Source: JAMWZF01 sp041628615 | GTDB lineage: Bacteria > Pseudomonadota > Alphaproteobacteria > Rhodobacterales > Rhodobacteraceae | Assembly: GCA_041628615.1 (NCBI GenBank) | Contig: JBFKOW010000045.1 | Coordinates: 1-20,883, forward strand | DNA length: 20,883 bases | Reading direction: 5' to 3' | Part shown: one piece after another, positions 1 through 5,732 of the stretch | Position numbering within the stretch: position 1 is the first letter of the stretch | Layout: each line of letters begins with the position of its first letter | Position numbers and translations under genes: made by a program | Notes under the pieces: generated by a model | Databases searched by the model: none | Told to the model about the DNA's origin: nothing | What the model saw: the letters and a program-made list of their open reading frames with translations, nothing else

Positions 1-76
1 ACTGGCTTTCGATCGTGGCCGCGGCGGACGCGATCGGTGAGAGGAAAACGACCAAGGCAAGCAGGGCAGACCGCAT
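1..76 (-). CDS. Secreted protein of unknown function, N-terminal part only (runs off the window)
   Basis: Only the first 25 codons lie in the window, read leftwards from an ATG at 76. They encode a classical Sec signal peptide: MRSALL, then a hydrophobic core (ALVVFLSPIA) and a small-residue cleavage region around SAAA, followed by TIES. A GGAG ribosome binding site sits 7 nt before the ATG. The thiolase gene ends 79 nt upstream on the same strand, so the two could share a transcript. The mature protein lies outside the window, so its function cannot be stated; the product is probably periplasmic or outer-membrane. Seen: signal peptide, start codon and RBS. Inferred: export. Confidence 0.6.
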   Translation of the reverse strand, partial: MRSALLALVVFLSPIASAAATIESQ

Positions 77-123
77 GTCGGACTCCGTCGAACTCGTTAC
101 GCTTCGATCATCCTGCCCACCAA

Positions 124-157
124 GAGCCGGATCGTAAACAGGAAATGCCTCCGGCTC
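124..157 (-). terminator. Inverted repeat at the end of the thiolase gene
   Basis: A perfect 8-bp inverted repeat (GAGCCGGA at 124-131, TCCGGCTC at 150-157) with an 18-nt loop overlaps the thiolase stop codon. It could fold in the minus-strand mRNA, but no U-tract follows. It may be a weak or factor-assisted terminator, an mRNA 3' stabiliser, or chance. Confidence 0.25.
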
Positions 158-1316
158 AGGGCCGTTCGATGGCGATCGCGGTGCCCTCGCCGCCACCGAT
201 GCAGATCGCCGCCACGCCCCGCTTCAGGCCCCGGGCCTCCAGCGCGTGCAGCAGCGTCACCATGATCCGCGCCCCCGACGCGCCGATCGGGTGGCCCAGC
301 GCACAGGCGCCGCCGTTCACGTTCACGACCTCCGGGTCGAGACCCATCTCGTGCATGAACGCCATCGGCACCACCGCGAAGGCCTCGTTCACCTCCCAGA
401 GGTCCACGTCGTCCCGCGTCCAGCCGATCCGGTCGAGCAGCTTGCGCGCCGCCGGCACCGGGGCGGTGGTGAACAGGCCCGGGGCCTGCGCATGGCTGGC
501 ATGACCGACGATCCGCGCCCGCACCGGCAGGCCCGAGTCCCCGGCGGCCAGCACCAGCGCCGCCGCGCCGTCCGAGATCGACGACGAGTTCGCCGCCGTC
601 ACGGTGCCGTCCTTGCGGAAGGCGGGTTTCAGGTGCGGGATCTTCTCGGGCCGGGCGGTGCGGGTCTGCTCGTCATCCGCCACGGTGTCCGTGCCGCCCC
701 GCGTCGCCACCTCGACCGGCACGATCTCGGCGGCGAAAGCGCCGCCCTCCTGCGCCGCGATGGCCCGACCCAGCGACCGCAGCGCGTATTCGTCCTGCGC
801 CTCGCGGGTGAACTGGTAGGTCTCGGCGCAGTCCTCGGCGAAGGTGCCCATGAGCCGGCCCCTGTCGTAGGCGTCCTCCAGCCCGTCGAGGAACATGTGG
901 TCGATCACCTGGCCATGGCCGAGCCGGGCGCCGCCGCGCATATTGGGCAGGAGGTAGGGCGCGTTGGTCATCGATTCCATGCCGCCGGCGGCGATCACCC
1001 GCGCCTGCCCGAGCGCGATCTGGTCAAAGGCCACCATCGCCGCCTTCATCCCCGACCCGCACATCTTGTTGAGCGTGGTGGCCGGAACCTCCTCGCCAAG
1101 TCCGGCGGCGAATCCGGCCTGCCGGGCCGGCGCCTGTCCCTGTCCGGCGGGCAGGACGCAGCCCATCAGGACCTCGTCCACGGTGGACACGCCCGCGTCC
1201 TGCATCGCCGCCCGGATCGCGGCGCCCCCAAGGGCCGGCGCATGGAGCCCCGACAGCACCCCCTGGAAGCCGCCCATCGGCGTCCGGGCCGCCCCGGCGA
1301 TCACAACCTCCGCCAT
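156..1316 (-). CDS. Thiolase (acetyl-CoA C-acetyltransferase / acyltransferase)
   Basis: A 386-residue thiolase, full length for the family. It catalyses thiolytic cleavage of 3-ketoacyl-CoA or, in reverse, Claisen condensation of two acetyl-CoA. Visible landmarks are the nucleophilic Cys86 in LNKMCGSGMKA, GGMESMTNAPYLL near 111-123, NEAFAV at 310-315, His342 in GGACALGHPIGASGAR, and the second catalytic Cys372 in CIGGGEG. The ATG at 1316 is preferred because AAAGGA lies 6-7 nt before it and the protein then begins MAEVVIAGAARTP, the normal thiolase N-terminus; an upstream in-frame ATG at 1358 would add 14 unconserved residues. No reductase (phaB) or beta-oxidation partner is adjacent, so biosynthetic (PhaA-like) and degradative (FadA/AtoB-like) roles cannot be separated here. 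Cytoplasmic, with no signal peptide. Confidence 0.93.
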   Translation of the reverse strand: MAEVVIAGAARTPMGGFQGVLSGLHAPALGGAAIRAAMQDAGVSTVDEVLMGCVLPAGQGQAPARQAGFAAGLGEEVPATTLNKMCGSGMKAAMVAFDQIALGQARVIAAGGMESMTNAPYLLPNMRGGARLGHGQVIDHMFLDGLEDAYDRGRLMGTFAEDCAETYQFTREAQDEYALRSLGRAIAAQEGGAFAAEIVPVEVATRGGTDTVADDEQTRTARPEKIPHLKPAFRKDGTVTAANSSSISDGAAALVLAAGDSGLPVRARIVGHASHAQAPGLFTTAPVPAARKLLDRIGWTRDDVDLWEVNEAFAVVPMAFMHEMGLDPEVVNVNGGACALGHPIGASGARIMVTLLHALEARGLKRGVAAICIGGGEGTAIAIERP

Positions 1317-1424
1317 GTCGCATCCTTTCGTGCCGCGCCTCGCAATGGCCCCATTCACTCCACGATCCCGCCGCGATGCAAGGCGATACCTCTCCCTGTA
1401 GCTGCATATAGCTTCCCCTCGGCG

Positions 1425-1462
1425 CTGGGTGTTTCAGCCCCCACCCAGTACCCGGCGCCGGG
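1425..1462. repeat. Two adjacent inverted repeats between the thiolase and GGT-family genes
   Basis: CTGGGTG (1425-1431) and CACCCAG (1442-1448) form a perfect 7-bp inverted repeat with a 10-nt loop. Two bases later comes the perfect 12-bp palindrome CCCGGCGCCGGG (1451-1462). Both lie in the 258-bp divergent intergenic region, upstream of the likely GGT-family promoter. They could be regulator sites or a structured leader. In DNA this GC-rich, short palindromes also arise by chance. Confidence 0.35.
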
Positions 1463-1522
1463 GGCCCTTTGCAGCCCTCCCCCGCTTCATCCGTTCCGAC
1501 CCGCCACCCGGTCCGACCCGGA

Positions 1523-1550
1523 TTGCAACCGCCGTCCGTCGCGTTAGTTA
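1523..1550 (+). promoter_or_regulatory. Weak candidate promoter of the gamma-glutamyltransferase-family gene
   Basis: TTGCAA (1523-1528) is separated by 16 bp from TAGTTA (1545-1550). The AT-rich TAGTTA stands out in a GC-rich stretch 25 bp before the start codon. The -10 match is poor, so this is only a suggestion. Confidence 0.22.
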
Positions 1551-1574
1551 GGCGGCAACGGACGCGGAGGACAG

Positions 1575-3152
1575 ATGCGCGATTTTCACTACCCGGGCCG
1601 GTCGCCGGTCTTCGCAACCGGCGGCATGTGCGCCACCTCTCACCCCCTGGCCGCGCAGGTCGCGGTGGACCTGATGCGCCGCGGCGGCAACGCGGTGGAC
1701 GCTGCCATCGGCGCGGCGGTCCTGCTGGGGCAATGCGAACCGCCGATGACCGGCCTGTTCGGCGACTGCTTCGTGCTGCTCAAGCCCGCCGGGACGGAGC
1801 GGGTGATCGGCCTGAACGGCTCGGGCCGGGCCCCGGCCGGCATCGACGCCGGCGCGATCCGCGCCGCCGGGCACGCCGACGTGCCGTTGCAGGGCCCCGA
1901 GGCGATCACCCTGCCCGGCGCGGTCGATGCCTTCTGCCGGCTTTCCGCCGACCACGGGCGGCTGCCGCTCGCCGAGGTGCTCGCCCCGGCCATCGACTAC
2001 GCCGGGACCGGCGTTCCGGTCGCCCCGCGGGTGGCCTGGGACTGGAGCAGGAAGGCGCATCTGCTGACCGGCGCCGCCCGGCGGCACTACCTGCGGGACG
2101 GCGCACCCTATGTTACGGGCGAGATGTTCCGGATGCCCGGACAGGCCGAGGTGCTGCGCCGCGTCGCCGCCGAAGGCCGGGCCGGGTTCTACGAAGGCGA
2201 GGTGGCCGAAGACCTGATCGGCAGCCTCCGGGCGATGGGCGGCTGCCATACGCTCGACGATCTCGCCGCGACGCGGTGCGACTACACCGAGCCGGTGTCG
2301 GGCACCTATGGCGGCATCGAGCTGGTCGAGCATCCGCCCAACGGGCAGGGTGTCGCGGCGCTCCTACTGCTCAACATCCTCTCGCACTTCGACCTCGGCG
2401 GCCTCGACCCGCTCGGCGCGGAACGGGCGCATCTCGAGGTCGAGGCAAGCAAACTCGCCTATGACGCCCGCAACCGTTTCGTCGCCGATCCCGACCATGC
2501 CGCCCGGATCGAGCATATGCTGGCCCCCGAGACCGCGCGGCAACTCGCCGGGCTGATCCGCCGCGACCGGGTCCTGCCCCCGGCGGCGCTGGGCACCGAG
2601 CAGGTGCACCGGGATACCGTCTACCTTTGCGTCGTGGACGGCGACGGCATGGCGGTGTCGATGATCTTCTCGATCTTCAAGTCCTTCGGGTCCGGCCACG
2701 CCTCCGAGAAGTTCGGCCTGCTGTTCCACAACCGCGGTGCGGGCTTCACCCTCGCCGAGGGGCACCCGAACGAGATCGGCCCCGGCAAGAGGCCGATGCA
2801 CACGATCATTCCGGGGATGCTGCGCGAGGGCGGCAAGGTCATCATGCCCTTCGGAGTGATGGGCGGGCAGTACCAGGCCGCCGGGCATGCCCGCTTCGTC
2901 ACCAACCTGCGCGACTTCGGGATGGACCCGCAGTCCGCCATCGACGCGCCGCGGCTGTTCCAGGAGGGGCCGGATTGCGAGGTCGAGCCGAGCTACGGCG
3001 CGGCGGTTAGGCAGGCGCTTGCCGATCTCGGGCACAACGTGGTGGACCCACCGGCGCCGATCGGCGGCGCCCAGGCGATCAGGATCCACGGCGACGGGGT
3101 TCTCGAAGGGGCCAGCGATCCGCGCAAGGACGGACAGGCCGCGGGGTTCTGA
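1575..3152 (+). CDS. Gamma-glutamyltransferase-family Ntn-hydrolase
   Basis: 525 residues covering the whole gamma-glutamyltranspeptidase fold, without a signal peptide, so probably cytoplasmic. Family members are proenzymes that cleave themselves before a Thr, which becomes the nucleophile for hydrolysis or transfer of gamma-glutamyl (or other acyl) groups. The N-terminal landmarks are ATSHPLAAQVA and RRGGNAVDAAI (about 20-46). The predicted processing site and nucleophile is Thr348 in HRDTVYLCVVD. The C-terminal landmarks are GPGKRPMHTIIPGM (402-415), GVMGGQYQAAGHARFV (427-442) and DPRKDGQAAGF at the end. The usual TTHFSVVD is DTVYLCVVD here, and the Ser-Ser oxyanion motif of glutathione GGTs is missing, so the substrate need not be glutathione. 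GGAGG sits 4-5 nt before the ATG. A strong hairpin follows the stop, so the gene is probably monocistronic. Confidence 0.9.
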   Translation: MRDFHYPGRSPVFATGGMCATSHPLAAQVAVDLMRRGGNAVDAAIGAAVLLGQCEPPMTGLFGDCFVLLKPAGTERVIGLNGSGRAPAGIDAGAIRAAGHADVPLQGPEAITLPGAVDAFCRLSADHGRLPLAEVLAPAIDYAGTGVPVAPRVAWDWSRKAHLLTGAARRHYLRDGAPYVTGEMFRMPGQAEVLRRVAAEGRAGFYEGEVAEDLIGSLRAMGGCHTLDDLAATRCDYTEPVSGTYGGIELVEHPPNGQGVAALLLLNILSHFDLGGLDPLGAERAHLEVEASKLAYDARNRFVADPDHAARIEHMLAPETARQLAGLIRRDRVLPPAALGTEQVHRDTVYLCVVDGDGMAVSMIFSIFKSFGSGHASEKFGLLFHNRGAGFTLAEGHPNEIGPGKRPMHTIIPGMLREGGKVIMPFGVMGGQYQAAGHARFVTNLRDFGMDPQSAIDAPRLFQEGPDCEVEPSYGAAVRQALADLGHNVVDPPAPIGGAQAIRIHGDGVLEGASDPRKDGQAAGF

Positions 3153-3153
3153 C

Positions 3154-3177
3154 GCTGCGCGGCCCCGGCCGCGCAGC
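3154..3177 (+). terminator. Strong GC hairpin directly after the GGT-family gene
   Basis: GCTGCGCGGCC (3154-3164) and GGCCGCGCAGC (3167-3177) are perfect 11-bp complements; with a realistic 4-base loop this leaves a 10-bp stem. It begins one base after the stop codon. No U-run follows, so it may act as a pause/Rho-assisted terminator or 3' end protector rather than a textbook intrinsic terminator. Confidence 0.55.
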
Positions 3178-3206
3178 AATCGCCTGAAAGGGTCCAGATA
3201 CCTGCC

Positions 3207-3234
3207 TTGACGGCGTTTTCCTGCCGCCTACTTA
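3207..3234 (+). promoter_or_regulatory. Candidate promoter of the TetR-family gene
   Basis: TTGACG (3207-3212, five of six consensus bases) is followed after 16 bp by TACTTA (3229-3234). The -10 hexamer is weak, but it overlaps the first operator-like palindrome, which fits an autorepressed promoter. Transcription would start near 3243. Confidence 0.4.
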
Positions 3235-3243
3235 CACTGTATG
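3231..3243. promoter_or_regulatory. Operator-like palindrome 1 before the TetR-family gene
   Basis: CTTAC-ACT-GTATG is an inverted repeat with one mismatch in its arms. It matches the second copy at 3266-3278 in 11 of 13 positions; the centres are 35 bp apart. It overlaps the probable -10 region. TTAC-N3-GTAA-type palindromes are common operator forms for TetR-family repressors, and autoregulation is the family norm. Confidence 0.5.
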
Positions 3244-3264
3244 TTTGCGAATCGGCGCCCTGGA

Positions 3265-3279
3265 GCTTACGCTGTAAGC
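3265..3279. promoter_or_regulatory. Operator-like palindrome 2 abutting the TetR-family start codon
   Basis: GCTTAC-GCT-GTAAGC is a perfect 6-bp inverted repeat around a 3-bp centre. It ends at the base before the ATG at 3280. The core CTTACRCTGTAWG repeats palindrome 1. Bound repressor here would block a transcript started near 3243; the RNA form is also a small hairpin between the GGAG (3262-3265) and the start codon. Confidence 0.55.
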
Positions 3280-3819
3280 ATGACCGACGCCCCGCCCAAG
3301 CCCCGCCGTCGCAAGGGCCTGACCCGTGCCCGGATCCTCGCCGAAGCCGTCACGCTCGCCGATGCCGAGGGGATCGGCGCGGTGTCGATGCGCAAGCTCG
3401 CCGCGCGGCTCGGGGTCGAGGCGATGTCACTCTACAATCACGTCGGCGGCAAGGACGATCTGGCCGCCGGCATGGCCGACCTCGTCGTCGGCAGCGCCGG
3501 GACGCCGGGCGACGGGCCGTGGCGGGACGAGGTGCACACCGCGGCCCACGCCATCCGGACCGCGCTGGCCCGGCATCCCTGGGCGGTGCCCCTGCTCGCG
3601 GCGATGCCGCCCGGCCCCCGGCGGCTCGCACACGCCGAGGCGACCCGTGCCCGGTTGGCCGAGGCGGGCCTAGATGCCGCGACCGCCGCTTCTGCCCAGG
3701 AGGCGATCGAAGCGCTCGCCATCGGCTGCGCCGCGATGGGCGACGGCGGCACGGAACAGGACGGCCTCGAATTCGGCCTGGGTCTGATTCTGGAAGGTCT
3801 GGAACGCCTGCGAAGCTGA
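3280..3819 (+). CDS. TetR/AcrR-family transcriptional regulator
   Basis: 179 residues. A basic N-terminal arm (KPRRRKGLTRARIL) leads into a TetR-type DNA-binding domain of about 45 residues with the helix-turn-helix at about 36-55 (VSMRKLAARLGVEAMSLYNHV), followed by GKDDLAAGMAD. The rest is an Ala/Leu-rich helical ligand-binding and dimerisation domain resembling the tetracycline-repressor C-terminal fold. I chose ATG 3280 over the upstream in-frame ATG at 3241, which lies inside the probable -10/operator region and has no RBS. The GGAG before 3280 is unusually far (14 nt) unless the intervening hairpin shortens the distance. The ligand and distant targets are unknown. Two matching palindromes in its promoter predict autorepression. 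It converges on hspQ with only 4 bases between the stop codons. Confidence 0.88.
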   Translation: MTDAPPKPRRRKGLTRARILAEAVTLADAEGIGAVSMRKLAARLGVEAMSLYNHVGGKDDLAAGMADLVVGSAGTPGDGPWRDEVHTAAHAIRTALARHPWAVPLLAAMPPGPRRLAHAEATRARLAEAGLDAATAASAQEAIEALAIGCAAMGDGGTEQDGLEFGLGLILEGLERLRS

Positions 3820-3823
3820 ACGG

Positions 3824-4153
3824 TCAGTTCAGCTGGACATGCAGCGGATACGAGCCGTCCTCGAACGGGCCGAACAGATCGTTCACGTCCGGATGGTCCA
3901 CCGGCTCGCCCGAATAGTCGGCTATGAGGTTCCCCTCCGAAACATAGGCGATGTAGTAGCTCTCCTCGTTCTCCGCGAGGAGGTGGTAGAACGGCTGGTC
4001 CTTCTTGGGGCGCGCTTCCTCGGGAATGGACTCGTACCATTCCTCGGAATTGTTGAACATCGCGTCCACGTCGAACACGACACCACGGAACGGGTGCTTG
4101 CGATGCCGCACCACCTGTCCCAGATGATATTTTGCCCGTGTCGTCAGCATCAT
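3824..4153 (-). CDS. hspQ: Heat shock protein HspQ
   Basis: 109 residues, close to the family's usual 105 or so, made up entirely of the YccV/hemimethylated-DNA-binding-like domain. Typical stretches are KYHLGQVVRHRKHPFRGVVFDVD near the N-terminus, the conserved KKDQPFYHLLAENEE (about 50-64) and YIAYVSEGNL. In enterobacteria HspQ is a heat-inducible small protein linked to DnaA turnover and acts as a specificity-enhancing factor for Lon protease. The first ATG (4153) has AGGGGA 7 nt upstream, and a second ATG follows at once. The SD lies in a small AGTC-AGGG-GACT repeat that could display it in a loop. It is divergent from the SLT lipoprotein gene. I could not recognise a heat-shock promoter by eye in the 205-bp space between them. 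Confidence 0.92.
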   Translation of the reverse strand: MMLTTRAKYHLGQVVRHRKHPFRGVVFDVDAMFNNSEEWYESIPEEARPKKDQPFYHLLAENEESYYIAYVSEGNLIADYSGEPVDHPDVNDLFGPFEDGSYPLHVQLN

Positions 4154-4296
4154 ATTTCAGTCCCCTGACTCCTTTTTTAGACCTCGCGGGCAGCCGAGTC
4201 CACGCCTCCAGGGCCGGAACCTGCGAAACAGTCTGTGAACCCCTCTCCGACAACCGAGCGGGGCGGTTCCGGCCGCGGACGCAGGCTGAAAGGCGT

Positions 4297-4324
4297 TTGC
4301 CGCAAGGGCGCGATGCGATATGCT
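4297..4324 (+). promoter_or_regulatory. Candidate promoter of the SLT lipoprotein gene
   Basis: TTGCCG (4297-4302), a 16-bp spacer, then TATGCT (4319-4324; four of six consensus bases). Transcription would start near 4331, downstream of the alternative ATG at 4320. This supports the start codon at 4359. Confidence 0.4.
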
Positions 4325-4358
4325 CTCCCCCAACAAACAAGCGAAAAGCGAGAGGCAG

Positions 4359-4952
4359 ATGAGCAGACTTGGCCTCGCCATGATGGTGTTTCTCGCGCTC
4401 GGCTCCTGCGCCGGGCGCGGCGGCGACGCACCGCGCGAACTGGACAACGCCTGTGCGATCCTGAACGAGCGCCCGCATTACGTCCGCGCCCTGAAGCGGG
4501 CCGAGCGGAAGTGGGGCGTGCCGCCCTATGTCCTGATGGCGATGATCTACCAGGAATCGAAATTCATCTCGGACAACCGGCCGCCGCACCAGTTCGCCCT
4601 CGGGGTGATCCCGACCGGGCGGCAAAGCTCGGCGCTGGGCTATTCCCAGGCGCTGGACGGCACCTGGGCCGAGTATCAGCGCAGCGAGGGCGGGCGCGGC
4701 ACCCGGCGGACCGACATCGGCGACGCGACCGACTTCATGGGCTGGTACATGGCCCAGACGGTGCAGGAGACCGGCGTGCCGCTCACCGATACGCGGAACC
4801 AGTACCTTGCCTACCACGACGGCCGCACCGGTTACCTGCGGGGGACCTGGCGGTCGAAGGCCTGGCTGATCCGGATCGCCGGCGAGGTCGAGGCGCGGGC
4901 CGGGATGTACCAGGCGCAGCTTGCCACCTGCCGGCGCTGGCGGCAGGGCTAG
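4359..4952 (+). CDS. Lipoprotein with lytic transglycosylase (SLT) domain
   Basis: 197 residues. The N-terminus MSRLGLAMMVFLALGSC is a lipoprotein signal with lipobox LGSC and lipidation at Cys17, so the protein is likely membrane-anchored facing the periplasm. The catalytic SLT fold begins at about 47: the motif KWGVPPYVLMAMIYQESKF carries the expected general acid Glu67. ALGYSQALDGTW and the later YLAYHDGRTGY correspond to the family's GLMQ and AYNAG-like blocks. Enzymes of this type cut the MurNAc-GlcNAc bond of peptidoglycan to give 1,6-anhydro ends. The start at 4359 is chosen because the signal peptide then has a short basic n-region and a GAGAGG lies just upstream (3 nt, rather close). 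It ends 3 bases before the stop of convergent lolA. Confidence 0.87.
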   Translation: MSRLGLAMMVFLALGSCAGRGGDAPRELDNACAILNERPHYVRALKRAERKWGVPPYVLMAMIYQESKFISDNRPPHQFALGVIPTGRQSSALGYSQALDGTWAEYQRSEGGRGTRRTDIGDATDFMGWYMAQTVQETGVPLTDTRNQYLAYHDGRTGYLRGTWRSKAWLIRIAGEVEARAGMYQAQLATCRRWRQG

Positions 4953-4955
4953 GCG

Positions 4956-5579
4956 CTACTGCAGGCCCCGGGCCCGCATCTCGGCGATGATGTTGAACTG
5001 CCGGTCGCCGATCGTGCCGCCCTTGGTCAGGTCGCCAAGGATCACGGTGGTCTGCTGGCCGGTGTCGTCGGTGACGATCCACTGCCGCAGTTCGGTCGGG
5101 TTGGCGGTGAACACGAGGTCGATGCTGCCGTAGTTCGGGTTCGCCGGATCCTGTGCCCGGATCGTCGTGGTCGTGCCGTCGCTGCTGTGGCCGGTGACCA
5201 TGTTGCGGCGGGCGAGGTCGACGTTGCGTTCGAGGATGATCTTCAGCGGCGTCTCGTTCAGCGGATAACGCTCCGGCCCGGTGTTGGAGCGCGGGTCGAA
5301 GACCGCAAACTGGCCGCCGGAGGCCAGCACCAGCGCCTCGTCGGGCGGGTTGTATTCGAACCGGATCCGGCCCGGCCGCTTGATGTAGATCGTCCCGGTC
5401 GAGATCGACCCGTCCGCGTTGATCTGGGTGAACTCGCCGGTGGCGGTCACCAGCTCCTGGTTGAAGTAGCGCGACACTTCGTCGAGCGGGATCGGCTGTG
5501 CCTCGGACCGGCCGGCGGCAAGCGCCGCGATCGCCAGCGGCGCAACCATCAGGAACAGGCGTCGTTTCATATCGGTCAT
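4956..5579 (-). CDS. lolA: LolA-family outer-membrane lipoprotein carrier protein
   Basis: 207 residues from ATG 5579, or 204 from the alternative ATG 5570 (MKRRLF). A GAGG lies only 2 nt before the first and 11 nt before the second, so the start is unresolved; the signal peptide works with either. The signal peptide (KRRLFLMVAPLAIAALA) ends near SEA-QPIP. The mature part is a LolA-type fold: GEFTQINADGSISTGTIYIKRPGRIRFEY is the typical opening beta-sheet with the LolA 'F-Q...G.....RPG..RF.Y' pattern, followed by DPRSNT and a C-terminal beta half. LolA carries lipoproteins through the periplasm from LolCDE to the outer membrane. It lies 153 bp downstream of ftsK on the same strand, a gap holding a clean palindrome, so it may have its own promoter. 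Confidence 0.9.
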   Translation of the reverse strand: MTDMKRRLFLMVAPLAIAALAAGRSEAQPIPLDEVSRYFNQELVTATGEFTQINADGSISTGTIYIKRPGRIRFEYNPPDEALVLASGGQFAVFDPRSNTGPERYPLNETPLKIILERNVDLARRNMVTGHSSDGTTTTIRAQDPANPNYGSIDLVFTANPTELRQWIVTDDTGQQTTVILGDLTKGGTIGDRQFNIIAEMRARGLQ

Positions 5580-5669
5580 GGCCTCTAGTTAGGGGCGCGG
5601 TGCGCAAATTGCACCGGGGAACGACCGGTATCTGGCGCCTTCCGGGCGGTTAGGCGAAGTCACGCGGAC

Positions 5670-5684
5670 CGTTATCCGATAACG
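5670..5684. promoter_or_regulatory. 15-bp palindrome between ftsK and lolA
   Basis: CGTTATC-C-GATAACG is a perfect 7-bp inverted repeat around one central base, AT-rich in a GC-rich setting, about 91 bp before the lolA start. The form suits a dimeric repressor or activator site. In RNA a single-base loop could not fold well, so a DNA-binding role is likelier than a hairpin. The binding protein is not known to me. Confidence 0.4.
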
Positions 5685-5732
5685 CGGCCGGAGCGCCGGA
5701 TTCCGGCAGCCGCCACCGGCGTCCCCGGGCGG

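Noticed and set aside
3438..4817. 459-codon minus-strand frame antisense to the TetR gene and the SLT lipoprotein gene
   Set aside because: It overlaps three well-supported genes, including hspQ in another frame, and shows no recognisable domain.
5599..5615. GGTGC...GCACC inverted repeat near the lolA start
   Set aside because: Only 5-bp arms with a 7-nt loop, which is expected by chance in DNA of this composition.
5687..5707. GCCGGA...TCCGGC repeat 26 bp after the ftsK stop as a terminator
   Set aside because: 6-bp stem, 9-nt loop and no U-run. Too weak to call, and lolA may be cotranscribed.
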